Assembly (NCBI GenBank): GCA_964555625.1
Contig: CAZKTE010000003.1
Location: 1-63,196, forward strand
DNA: 63,196 bases
Source of the DNA: CAZJKE01 sp964555625
GTDB taxonomy: Bacteria > Planctomycetota > Phycisphaerae > Phycisphaerales > SM1A02
Reading direction: 5' to 3'
Shown here: piece after piece, positions 39,895 through 48,293 of the stretch
Layout of the letters: every line of letters starts with the position of its first letter
Numbering within the stretch: position 1 is the stretch's first letter
Translations under genes and position numbers: made by a program
Notes under the pieces: generated by a model
Database searches by the model: none
What the model was told of the DNA's origin: nothing
Seen by the model: only the letters and a program-made list of their open reading frames with translations

Positions 39895-41991
39895 ATGCGA
39901 CACGAGGCGACTATCCATGCCAGCTGCCCGCGGCGCCTGGTCGCCGCCGCGGCGACAGGCATGGCGCTCTGGGCCATCGGGCTGCCCTCCTCGCAGGCCA
40001 CCGACAGCGAGTGGCCACCGGCACCGGACCCGATCAACGCGCAGATGGCGCCGGGGCCCGGGCTCGAAATGGGCCTGGTGAGCATGACAATCCCGGCAGA
40101 ATTTGCTGCGTGGTTCAGCCACGCTCATGACGTGGGGTGGATGACCTTCCCATTGGACTTTGCCATCGGTGACGTCGAGGGAGTCGACGATGGTGACGTC
40201 GACATCGTGATCCACATGGCCGACGAGATCCTGCTCGGCGCGCGGTTGACAATCGACCTGCAGAGCGGGGCCGGCTCGCTCCTGCCGCTCTGGTGCTGGA
40301 AGGCGCCCAACTCGCCCGCCGATCCACCGACCAGTCACGTGGGGCTCGATCGCCACAACGTCCTGATCTGGGACTTCGACGACAACGGGAGCAACGAGAT
40401 TGCCGTGGTCGCCCCCGCGCAGTACGACCTTTGGGGCAAGCTCGTCTGGGGACAGGCAATCTACGTCCTCGCCGAGGATCCTGATCCCCCGCCGCCCCCC
40501 TGGGAGTTCAGTGTACCGCCGCCGCGCGTGCTGGCAGTCTCCGATGCATCGGCCGTCGCCGAGAGTGGCGAGATCGGCGAGCGTCTGGGCATCTGCCGCG
40601 TGCGAGACACCGACGGTCGACGCGACATCGTCTCGACCAAGCACCACGGCACGACGCTCTCGATTTGGAAGCTCGTGCCGGCCGATGACGCCTGGAGCCT
40701 TGAGCGTGTGTTCTTCCGGCCCTGGCAGCTTCCCAAGACCCACGAGTACAACCACGCCGACGTCGACGGTGACGGCTACGACGAGTTCGCCTGGGACGGC
40801 ATCGTTGACCTGGTCGACTCAGTCGATGGTCAATGGACGCCGACCAACGCCAAGAACCCACTGCAGGGCGTGCAGCGCTGGTCCACGGGCATGGTGCCCT
40901 ACGGCCACATGGATCAGATGATGCTGCTTGATTTCGATCCCGCATCGCCTGGGCTCGAGCTCAACAGCCTGCCCGCGGATGAGCGGGATGCCCCGACCGG
41001 GGCGCACCACGAGGGCGTCGACACCCTATGGAGGAGCGACGGCACGGTCCTGCGCGTCAATGACGACGTCCCCTGGGAGCATCCCCAGTCCATGTACGTG
41101 GGCAACTGGACCGACAGCCGCGACGGACTCGAGTCGCTGTACGTGCCCAAGGACTCGGTCCTCTCCAATGGCAACGAGACCTGGCTTGCCGGGCACTACG
41201 CCGTCGACGCATACCAGAACGAACTCGCCGTCGACGGCGGGTACTGGCAGCTCGTGAAGCTCAATCCGCCGAAGAACACCCTTCCGATCCACCGTGCCAC
41301 CGGCCCTTGCAACAAGATGCAGCAGATCGACTGGGACGGAAACCACCTCCAGGACGAGATCCTCCACGACTTCTGGCAGACGATGATCGTCTGGCGCATG
41401 GGACTCAAGGGGGACTGGGGCGCAACGCCGCCGCCGGGCATGCCCACAGAGGCGCAATTGCAGGAGCCGTGGACCGAGGAGGGCTTCGAGCTCTTCTGGG
41501 AGTTCTATCAGGGGTACAACGGTCAGATGATCGACGAGTGGGCGTGGAACAACGGTGGGCCGGGCCGCCACACGCACTACTACCGGAAGCTCGCCGAGGC
41601 CTTTCCAGGCAGCGGCTGGTGGACCCCCCTGGCCTACGACATCGCCGGCGACTACCGCGAGGAGGCGGTCGTCGTAACCCACAATCGTGTCAACGTCTTC
41701 TTCAACACCACGCCGCTGGCGGACCCGCAGTTGCATCCCTCGCCAGGCGGCGACCTGGAATACCGGCGACTGCGCATGGAGCGCGTCGGCGAGCCCTACC
41801 GCTTCGATCCCCCTGATCCGTGGGACCTCGACGGTGATGGCCACGTGGACATCACGGAGTTGCTTGCGGTGATTGACGCCTGGGGCCCCTGCCCTGCGGA
41901 TCCGCCCGGCGCAGCGTGCGCGGCGGACATTGACGGCGACGGCAGCGTCGGTGTCGGCGACCTCCTGCTGCTGCTTGCCAATTGGGGCTAG
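39895..41991 (+). CDS. Secreted PL11/rhamnogalacturonan-lyase-like protein with C-terminal dockerin repeats
   Basis: 698 residues; AAGGAG upstream of the ATG. Signal peptide with a basic start and ALWAIGLPSSQA. The body resembles the beta-propeller of family 11 rhamnogalacturonan lyases: YNHADVDGDGYDEFAWDGIV (calcium-type loop), PYGHMDQMMLLDFDPASPGL (GHGD-like segment) and AYDIAGDYREEAVVVT. The usual HGD is changed to HMD, so activity is uncertain. The C-terminus has two dockerin-like units, DLDGDGHVDITELLAVIDAW and DIDGDGSVGVGDLLLLLANW. Probably a secreted, surface-sorted polysaccharide-related protein. Confidence 0.7.
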   Translation: MRHEATIHASCPRRLVAAAATGMALWAIGLPSSQATDSEWPPAPDPINAQMAPGPGLEMGLVSMTIPAEFAAWFSHAHDVGWMTFPLDFAIGDVEGVDDGDVDIVIHMADEILLGARLTIDLQSGAGSLLPLWCWKAPNSPADPPTSHVGLDRHNVLIWDFDDNGSNEIAVVAPAQYDLWGKLVWGQAIYVLAEDPDPPPPPWEFSVPPPRVLAVSDASAVAESGEIGERLGICRVRDTDGRRDIVSTKHHGTTLSIWKLVPADDAWSLERVFFRPWQLPKTHEYNHADVDGDGYDEFAWDGIVDLVDSVDGQWTPTNAKNPLQGVQRWSTGMVPYGHMDQMMLLDFDPASPGLELNSLPADERDAPTGAHHEGVDTLWRSDGTVLRVNDDVPWEHPQSMYVGNWTDSRDGLESLYVPKDSVLSNGNETWLAGHYAVDAYQNELAVDGGYWQLVKLNPPKNTLPIHRATGPCNKMQQIDWDGNHLQDEILHDFWQTMIVWRMGLKGDWGATPPPGMPTEAQLQEPWTEEGFELFWEFYQGYNGQMIDEWAWNNGGPGRHTHYYRKLAEAFPGSGWWTPLAYDIAGDYREEAVVVTHNRVNVFFNTTPLADPQLHPSPGGDLEYRRLRMERVGEPYRFDPPDPWDLDGDGHVDITELLAVIDAWGPCPADPPGAACAADIDGDGSVGVGDLLLLLANWG

Positions 41992-41997
41992 GCCCGA

Positions 41998-43627
41998 TCA
42001 GTTCCAGTGCTTGATCAGCAGCAGCAGGTCCGTCACATCGACGACTCCACTGGCATCAAGATCGGCGCCGCATCCGATGCACGGGCCCCACGCAGCGATC
42101 ACCTCGAGCACGTCGCCGACGGTGACGTATCCATCAGCGTCGATGTCGCCCACGGGCGTGCCGATGCGCACCATCTGGGCGGTCGACGGGACCCCTTCAT
42201 CACTGAGCAGAAAGAGCATGTAGTAGCCCGGTGGCGCCATGTTGGCGTTCGGCGTGACCTCGGCGGCCAGGGCGCCGGGCAGGCCCGGGGGCCGCTGGAT
42301 CTCCAACGACAGGAGGCGTTGATCCGGGCTGTAGNNNNNNNNNNTAGAGCAGGCGCCAATGCTCTTCGCGCTCGATCGCCGCGGCATCGGCCGCGACCAA
42401 GAAGGGGCGGTCCAGGGGCAGGCACTGCGGGGCCGAGACGAGGGTGGGCCGATCGCCGCCGAAGAGATATGGCGGCGAGTAGATCTCGGCGGTCGGCCCG
42501 TCGCCGCTGACGAGTACCCGAGCGTCCTGCAGCAGGATCGCCGTGGAGTGGTAGTTGCGCGGTTCCGTCATCGGGGCCATCGTCGACCAGGACTCGCTCA
42601 CCGGGTCGTAGAGTTCCGCCTCGAAGACGCTGTGCTTGGGGGGATCGCCACGGTCGGTTGCCCCCTCGTGCATGCCGCTGTGGCCCCCGACGACCAGTAC
42701 CTGGCCATCGGGCAGCAGCACGGCGTCAGCATGCATGCGCGGATGGGCCATCGATCCCGTCCAATTCCACGTCGGATCCGGACCGGCAAGGTCAATCACC
42801 TCGCACGTGGCGGTGACCGTCTTCCCATTGTGTCCGCCGGCCAGCAGGATGCGCGACCCGTCGGGCCCCAGGGGCACGCAGAGCCCACTGTTGCGTTGCG
42901 GGAAGTTCATCGTCGCCGTCTTCCACGCCCGCCACGTGTCCACCTCGAAGATCGCCGAGATCTCGCCCGGGCCGGCGAAGAAGAGGTTTCCATCGGGCAT
43001 GACCGTCAACCGCGGGTAGAGGGGCATCGGGTGCTCCGCCACGACCTCCCAGGGCGGAATCACCTCGGCGGGGTCGCAGAGCTCGACATCCGGGTTGACG
43101 GACTTGCCTGTCTCGTCGAGTCCCGAAAAGACCAGGACACGGCCATCGGGGAGCGTGATCGCCGTGGGGTACCAGCGACCGTGGGCCATGTCCCATGCCC
43201 CCGACCAAGTCTCCGTGACGGGGTCAAAGATGTGCGTGTCGCGGATGCCAGGCCACGGCGGTCCCCCGCCTCCGTGTCGCAGCGGGTCGAACTCGTCGCC
43301 GCCGACGATCAGGATCCGCCCGTCCGCCAACTGGCAGTGGCCGGCGCAGAAGAGGTTGCGATCGAGGGGGACTTCCGTACCCGTCCACTGCTCGATGTCG
43401 ATCACCCACGCGCCGCCCCAGTCGTCAAAGCCGGTATGCGACCACTGCAGCACCTTTCCAGAGGAGAGCATGCAGGAGTGGATGGAGGCGACGGGCCAGT
43501 TCCATGGCCCCTCCCAGGCGCCCACCTTCTGCGGCGATCCGCCGCCGACCGCCGACGCGCTTCCGAGCACCAGCATGGCGAAGATGGCCAGGACGTAGCG
43601 CGTGGGATGTGGCCTCAGGCGTGTCAT
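41998..43627 (-). CDS. Secreted galactose/glyoxal-oxidase-like kelch protein with dockerin repeats (interrupted by gap)
   Basis: Start ATG at 43627, overlapping the preceding mini-gene stop as ATGA. A signal-like helix (YVLAIFAMLVLGSASAVGGG) is followed by kelch blades: LSSGKVLQWSHTGFDDWG, ADGRILIVGGDEFDPL, GRWYPTAITLPDGRVLVFSG and RNYHSTAILLQDARVLVSGD. NYHST matches the axial Tyr and first His of the radical-copper site. A 10-N gap follows, with coding resuming in another frame as the galactose-oxidase-like early-set domain (PPGYYMLFLLSDEGVPS). Two dockerin units close it (DIDADGYVTVGDVLEVIAAW and DLDASGVVDVTDLLLLIKHW). The second copper His would lie in the gap. Confidence 0.8.
42335..42344. 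other. Assembly gap (10 N) inside the oxidase-like gene
   Basis: Frames on the two sides differ, so the true gap length should be divisible by 3 if the gene is intact. Confidence 0.99.
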
Positions 43628-43914
43628 GTCCAGTACTGGATCAGGATCAGCAGGTCCGTGACATCCACGACGCCGTCGTTGTTGATGTCCGCAGCTCCAC
43701 AGCCATCGCAGGGTCCCCACTCGCTCATGAGCATCAGCAGATCTGTCACCGAAGTCGCCCCGTGGAGCAGCCCGACGATGGTGCCGTCCCCACCGTCGCT
43801 GGCCACGTCACCGGCACCCTCCTCGAAGGTCCACCCGGCGATGTGGTCGTCGACTCCCGCGGCCGCCGTGGTGACCATGATCATGACGACGACGCTGCTG
43901 AGCGCTGCCCGCAT
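43624..43914 (-). CDS. Miniature secreted dockerin protein (LamG start joined directly to dockerin)
   Basis: 96 residues with GGAGG upstream. Signal peptide MRAALSSVVVMIMVTTAAAG, then IAGWTFEEGAGDVASDGGDG, the usual first strand of a LamG/laminin-type domain. After GTIVGLLHGA the sequence passes straight into SVTDLLMLMSEWGP, the second half of a dockerin unit, and one full unit DINNDGVVDVTDLLILIQYW. The LamG body is absent, so it looks like an in-frame internal deletion, or a genuine miniature tag protein. Its stop overlaps the oxidase-like start. Confidence 0.65.
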   Translation of the reverse strand: MRAALSSVVVMIMVTTAAAGVDDHIAGWTFEEGAGDVASDGGDGTIVGLLHGATSVTDLLMLMSEWGPCDGCGAADINNDGVVDVTDLLILIQYWT

Positions 43915-44019
43915 GGTCCTGCCTCCTCTGCACCCCATGGTAGGGTCAACGTGCCAGAGGCCATAGGGATTGTCAACGGGACACTCCAGGGGGCCTATCC
44001 TCCGACCCGAGATCCATGC

Positions 44020-45690
44020 ATGAGTGAATCCAGGTTCCTGAAGACGATCGCCGCGATCGCCGTGGCAGCCAGCGTGTCCTGCGGAGGCAACGATCCGGCT
44101 CCTTCCGCCGCGGTCAAGGCCGCACCCTCTGGCCCGTGGTTCGCAGACGAGGCACTGCAGCGCGGTGTCGACTTCACGCTCAAGAGCGGCGCAGCGGGCC
44201 GCTGGCACATGCCGGAGATCATCTGCGGGGGCCTTGCGCTCCTCGATCTCGACGGCGACGGGGATCTGGATCTCTACCTGGTGCAGGGTGGGTCAATGCT
44301 CGACGCCGGCGGCGACCGAAACGCGAATCGTTTCCTGCGCAACGATGGCGGGATCTTCACCGATGTCACCGACAGCGTCGGCGGCGGCGACCGCGGCTAC
44401 GGCATGGGGGTCACCGCCGGCGACTACGACGGTGATGGCGACCTTGACCTCTACGTCACGAACTTCGGCCGCGATGCGCTGCTGCGAAACGACGAGGGGT
44501 ATCTGGTAGACGTCACTGGCCCATCAGGCATCGACGTCGACGACTGGACGACCGCCGCTGCGTTTCTGGACATCGATGGCGACGGGGACCTGGACCTCTG
44601 GACCACTCGCTATGTCGCCTGGGACCCGGAGGCAGAAGCAAACTGCGGAATGCTCCTGGGCCGTCGTGACTACTGCTCGCCCTCCGTGTACACGCACCTC
44701 AGCGACCTTGTGCTGCGCAACGACGGTGACGGATCATTCACGGACGTCTCCGCCGCCGCGGGCATCAGCGACGCGCCGGCCTCAAGTCTGGGCATCGCGA
44801 CGGGCGACTTCAATGGCGATGGACACGTCGACGTGTTCATCGCCAATGACATGATGCCCCACCACCTGTGGATCAGTCGCGGGGACGGCACGTTCAGGGA
44901 GGAGGCGATGCGACGGGGCATCGCACTGGACGCAAGTGGCAAGACCAAGGCCGGAATGGGGACGGAAGCGTTCGACGCCGATGACGACGGCGATCTTGAC
45001 GTGCTTGTCGTGAACATGATGGGCCAGGAGGACTCGTACTTCGAGAATGACGGAAACGGCCATTTCACCGACGCCACGGCCTCTCTCGGACTCGACGCTG
45101 CCCTGCCGTTCACCCGATTCGGCATCATCTTCGAGGACTTCGACAACGATGCCCTGGGGGACCTGTTCATGGCTGACGGTCGCATCCTCCGCCACCTTGA
45201 TCCACCCGTTGACGACGAGTACGCAGAGGAGAACCGCCTCTACGCGGGCGTTGGTGCCGGCCAGTTCGGCGAGGTGCTGCCTCGCGGCGGGGAAGCGGTA
45301 CCGGTGCTGCGCACCAGTCGCGGCGCCGTCGCCGGTGACATAGACGGCGACGGCGGTCTGGACGTGATCGTGGTCAACCGTGACGCGCGCCTGTCGTTGC
45401 TGCGAAACACCGCCGATCGCGGAAACTGGCTGTCCATCGACGTTCGAGACTCAAACGGCGCTCCGGCAATCGGCGCGGTCGTGCGATACCGCATGGGCGA
45501 CCGACGGATTCGCCGCGACGTCCGCATCGCCCGCGGGTACCTCACCGCGATGCCTCCGATCCTGCACGTCGGGCTCGGAGACGCTGCGGCCATCTCGGAC
45601 CTGCTCGTACGGTGGCCAGACGGACGGACCCTCCGCATCGACTCCCTTGCCGCAGGTGATCGTCACCGCATCGATCCTCCGGCCAAGTAG
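44020..45690 (+). CDS. CRTAC1-family FG-GAP/VCBS lipoprotein with ASPIC/UnbV domain
   Basis: 556 residues from the ATG at 44020, which gives a lipoprotein-like signal (ASVSCGG). Repeated FG-GAP calcium loops of the form D.DGDGDLDLY (LLDLDGDGDLDLYLVQGGSM and AGDYDGDGDLDLYVTNFG among about six), forming a beta-propeller. The C-terminal ASPIC/UnbV domain has NWLSIDVRDSNGAPAIGAVV and LHVGLGDAAAISDLLVRWPD. Such proteins are abundant in planctomycetes and related marine bacteria; the role, perhaps carbohydrate or surface binding, is unproven. Confidence 0.9.
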   Translation: MSESRFLKTIAAIAVAASVSCGGNDPAPSAAVKAAPSGPWFADEALQRGVDFTLKSGAAGRWHMPEIICGGLALLDLDGDGDLDLYLVQGGSMLDAGGDRNANRFLRNDGGIFTDVTDSVGGGDRGYGMGVTAGDYDGDGDLDLYVTNFGRDALLRNDEGYLVDVTGPSGIDVDDWTTAAAFLDIDGDGDLDLWTTRYVAWDPEAEANCGMLLGRRDYCSPSVYTHLSDLVLRNDGDGSFTDVSAAAGISDAPASSLGIATGDFNGDGHVDVFIANDMMPHHLWISRGDGTFREEAMRRGIALDASGKTKAGMGTEAFDADDDGDLDVLVVNMMGQEDSYFENDGNGHFTDATASLGLDAALPFTRFGIIFEDFDNDALGDLFMADGRILRHLDPPVDDEYAEENRLYAGVGAGQFGEVLPRGGEAVPVLRTSRGAVAGDIDGDGGLDVIVVNRDARLSLLRNTADRGNWLSIDVRDSNGAPAIGAVVRYRMGDRRIRRDVRIARGYLTAMPPILHVGLGDAAAISDLLVRWPDGRTLRIDSLAAGDRHRIDPPAK

Positions 45691-45705
45691 CATGCCCGCC
45701 ACGGC

Positions 45706-48293
45706 ATGATCCCGCGCATCGCACCGCGCCCGGGCCCCACTGACGCCGAAGCCGCCTTCCTTCGCGGCCTTCGGGACGCCCGATTCCGCGGCGACATGCA
45801 TGAGAGCGATGCGCACCGCACGGTCGCCTCCAGCGACAACTCCATCTGGCAGCAGGTCCCGCAGGCCATCGTCGCCCCGCTCGATGCCGCCGACGTCGGT
45901 CGGTGCCTCCGCGTGCTCGGGGATGCGGCGCATCACGGCGTGGTCGCCGCCCCACGCGGGGCCGGAACCAGCACTGCTGGCCAGTCGCTGACAAGCGGCA
46001 TCTCGATCGACATGCGGCGCCACCTCGATGCGATCATCAGGATCGATCCGACGCAACGCCTCGCAGTCGTGCAACCTGGCGTCGTGCTGAGCACGCTCAA
46101 CGAGGCGCTCGCCGAGCATCAACTGCAGTTCGGACCGTCCGTCGCCACGGCCGACCGGGCGACCATCGGCGGCATGGTTGCAAACGACGCCGCCGGTCGC
46201 GGCTCGCTGGTGCATGGGAAGACCAGTGACGCGGTCGTGGAACTTGTCTCGATGCTGGTCGGCGGTGACGAGGTCCGCACGAGGATGGTCGCTGGCGGCG
46301 ATCTGGCAACACTCCTGGCCCGCGGGGATCGTTCCGCGCAACTCCACAAGGTCGTGCGCGAGGCAGCGGCCGCCGCCGCACCTCACTTGGCGGCGCACTG
46401 GCCGCAGCTTCGTCGATTCCTCTCCGGCTACAACCTCCCGATGGCCGCCCACGAGGACGCCATGGACCTCAATCGCATCATCTGCGGCAGCGAGGGCACG
46501 CTGGGCATCGTGGTGGAGGCGACGCTGCGGTGCGCACCCCTTCCGGCGCACCGTGGACTGGTCATCGCGTGCCTTGGCGACATGGACGCCGCGCTGCATC
46601 TAGGCGCCGGCGTGGCCGACGCGTCGCCATCGGCGGTCGAGGTGGTCGACGAGCTGGTCCTAGCGGCGGCACGCCAGGATGCGAGCTGGTCCGACGTGCA
46701 GAGCGTCCTGGGCGACGGGGCGAACGAGGCGGGATCAGTCCTGCTCGTTGAGTTTGCCGGTGAGGATGGGAAGGAGGTCTCCGAGTCGGTCCATGACATG
46801 ACTTCGCGCATTGGCGCAGTTCAAGGTGCCAGCGCGCGACGTTGTCTCGATCCCCATGAGCAGGATCGAGTCTGGGCGTTCCGATCGCGCAGCGTGGGAC
46901 TCCTGGCGGCCGTCGACGGAGGCCGCAGGCCAGTCCCATTCGTGGAGGATTGCGCCGTACCTCCGGCCGCGCTGCCCGCGTTCATCGCGGAGTTTCGCGA
47001 ACTGCTCGATGGCCACGGTCTTCGATGTGGCATGTTCGGGCACGTAGATGCTGGCGTGATCCACGTACGACCAGCCCTCGACCTGCGCGACGCGGCGGAT
47101 CGCCAGCGGGTTTCGGTCATCGCCGACGAGGTTGCAGCCCTCGTTGGTCGCCACGGCGGCGTGCTCTGGGGCGAACATGGGAAGGGATTTCGAAGCGCCT
47201 TCGGCCCGTCCGTGTTCGGAGAGGCCATCTGGCNNNNNNNNNNNNNNNNNNNNNNNNNNNNNNNNNNNNNNNNNNNNNNNNNNNNNNNNNNNNNNNNNNN
47301 NNNNNNNNNNNNNNNNNNNNNNNNNNNNNNNNNTGCCCAGTCGCCGTGGACGTGGCGCAGATGCGATCGGTCTTCTACGAGCGCTACTACGGTCGCTACC
47401 TGCGGCCCGCGCGCGATCTGTTCGCCACGCGGCTCGAGTCCATGCTACCGGCGCTTGCCCGCAGTCGAGCGATCGAGTGGTGCCTTGCACGAGGTGGGCA
47501 CGCCAAGGCACTGCTGCGCGCAGCGGGCATCGTCGACGTGCCACCCATTGCCCGACCGACGCTTGCACACATGTTGGCCCACCGCGGTACGGCCGTGCGC
47601 AGCGTGCGCGATGCGCGCGGCGCAGACCTCGTCGTCATCCCTGATCGCCTGACCGCAGCATTCGCGCCACGGGTCATCATCGCGCTGCTTGACGTCGCCG
47701 AAGGGATGGGGCGACTTCCCGCAATCATCGCGCCCCTCCCGGGCGGCAAGCCGCTGCACGTGCGTGGATGCCTCGATGCCTTCGAGCGCGTTGCTGCAAG
47801 AAATGTCGCGTTGTTGGAGCCGCTGGAGGACACGCCGCTGGTGGGGGTTGATCCGGCGGCCACGCTGCTCTGGCGCGACGAGTACAAGATTGCCCTGGGC
47901 CGCGACGATCTTCCGCAGGTGAACTTGCCCCAAGAGTGGCTCCTAGAACACGCCGAGGATCTGCCCGCGCGGGGCAGCGGGCGGTGGCGGCTACTGGGGC
48001 ACTGCATCGAGCGGGCGCTCGTTGGAAATGCTGACGCGGCGTGGCAGCACGCTTTCAAGGCGGCCGGACTGCACTTGGAGTGCCTCGAGTGCTCCTGCTG
48101 CGGCATGGGCGGTCTGTTCGGGCATGAGGTCGAGCACCGCGACCAGTCCATAGAAGTGTGGAAGCAGGGATGGGCCCGGCATGCGCCGACCAGCGAGGAC
48201 ACCCTGGTCACTGGATTCTCCTGCGCCTCGCAGGCAGCGCGGTCCGCCGGCCTGCGACTGCTCCATCCGCTGGAGGTACTTGCCGGACGCTAG
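45706..48293 (+). CDS. YdiJ-like FAD-linked oxidase/Fe-S dehydrogenase (interrupted by a 100-N gap)
   Basis: Before the gap there are about 510 residues of a GlcD-type FAD domain: APRGAGTSTAGQSLTSGISI (PP-loop), GGMVANDAAGRGSLVHGKTS, CGSEGTLGIVVEA, GMFGHVDAGVIHVRP and LWGEHGKGFRSAF. After the gap and in another frame come CPVAVDVAQMRSVFYERYY and about 300 residues including a CCG-type end (CLECSCCGMGGLFGHE). This is the layout of YdiJ, a D-2-hydroxyglutarate dehydrogenase of about 1,000 residues. Most of the Fe-S ferredoxin part falls in the gap. The substrate is inferred only. The stop shares CTAG with the convergent gene. Confidence 0.85.
47234..47333. other. Assembly gap (100 N)
   Basis: Placeholder of unknown real length inside the FAD/Fe-S gene. 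Frames on the two sides differ, so the true length should leave remainder 2 on division by 3 if the gene is intact; compared with YdiJ, more than 100 bases are probably missing. Confidence 0.99.
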
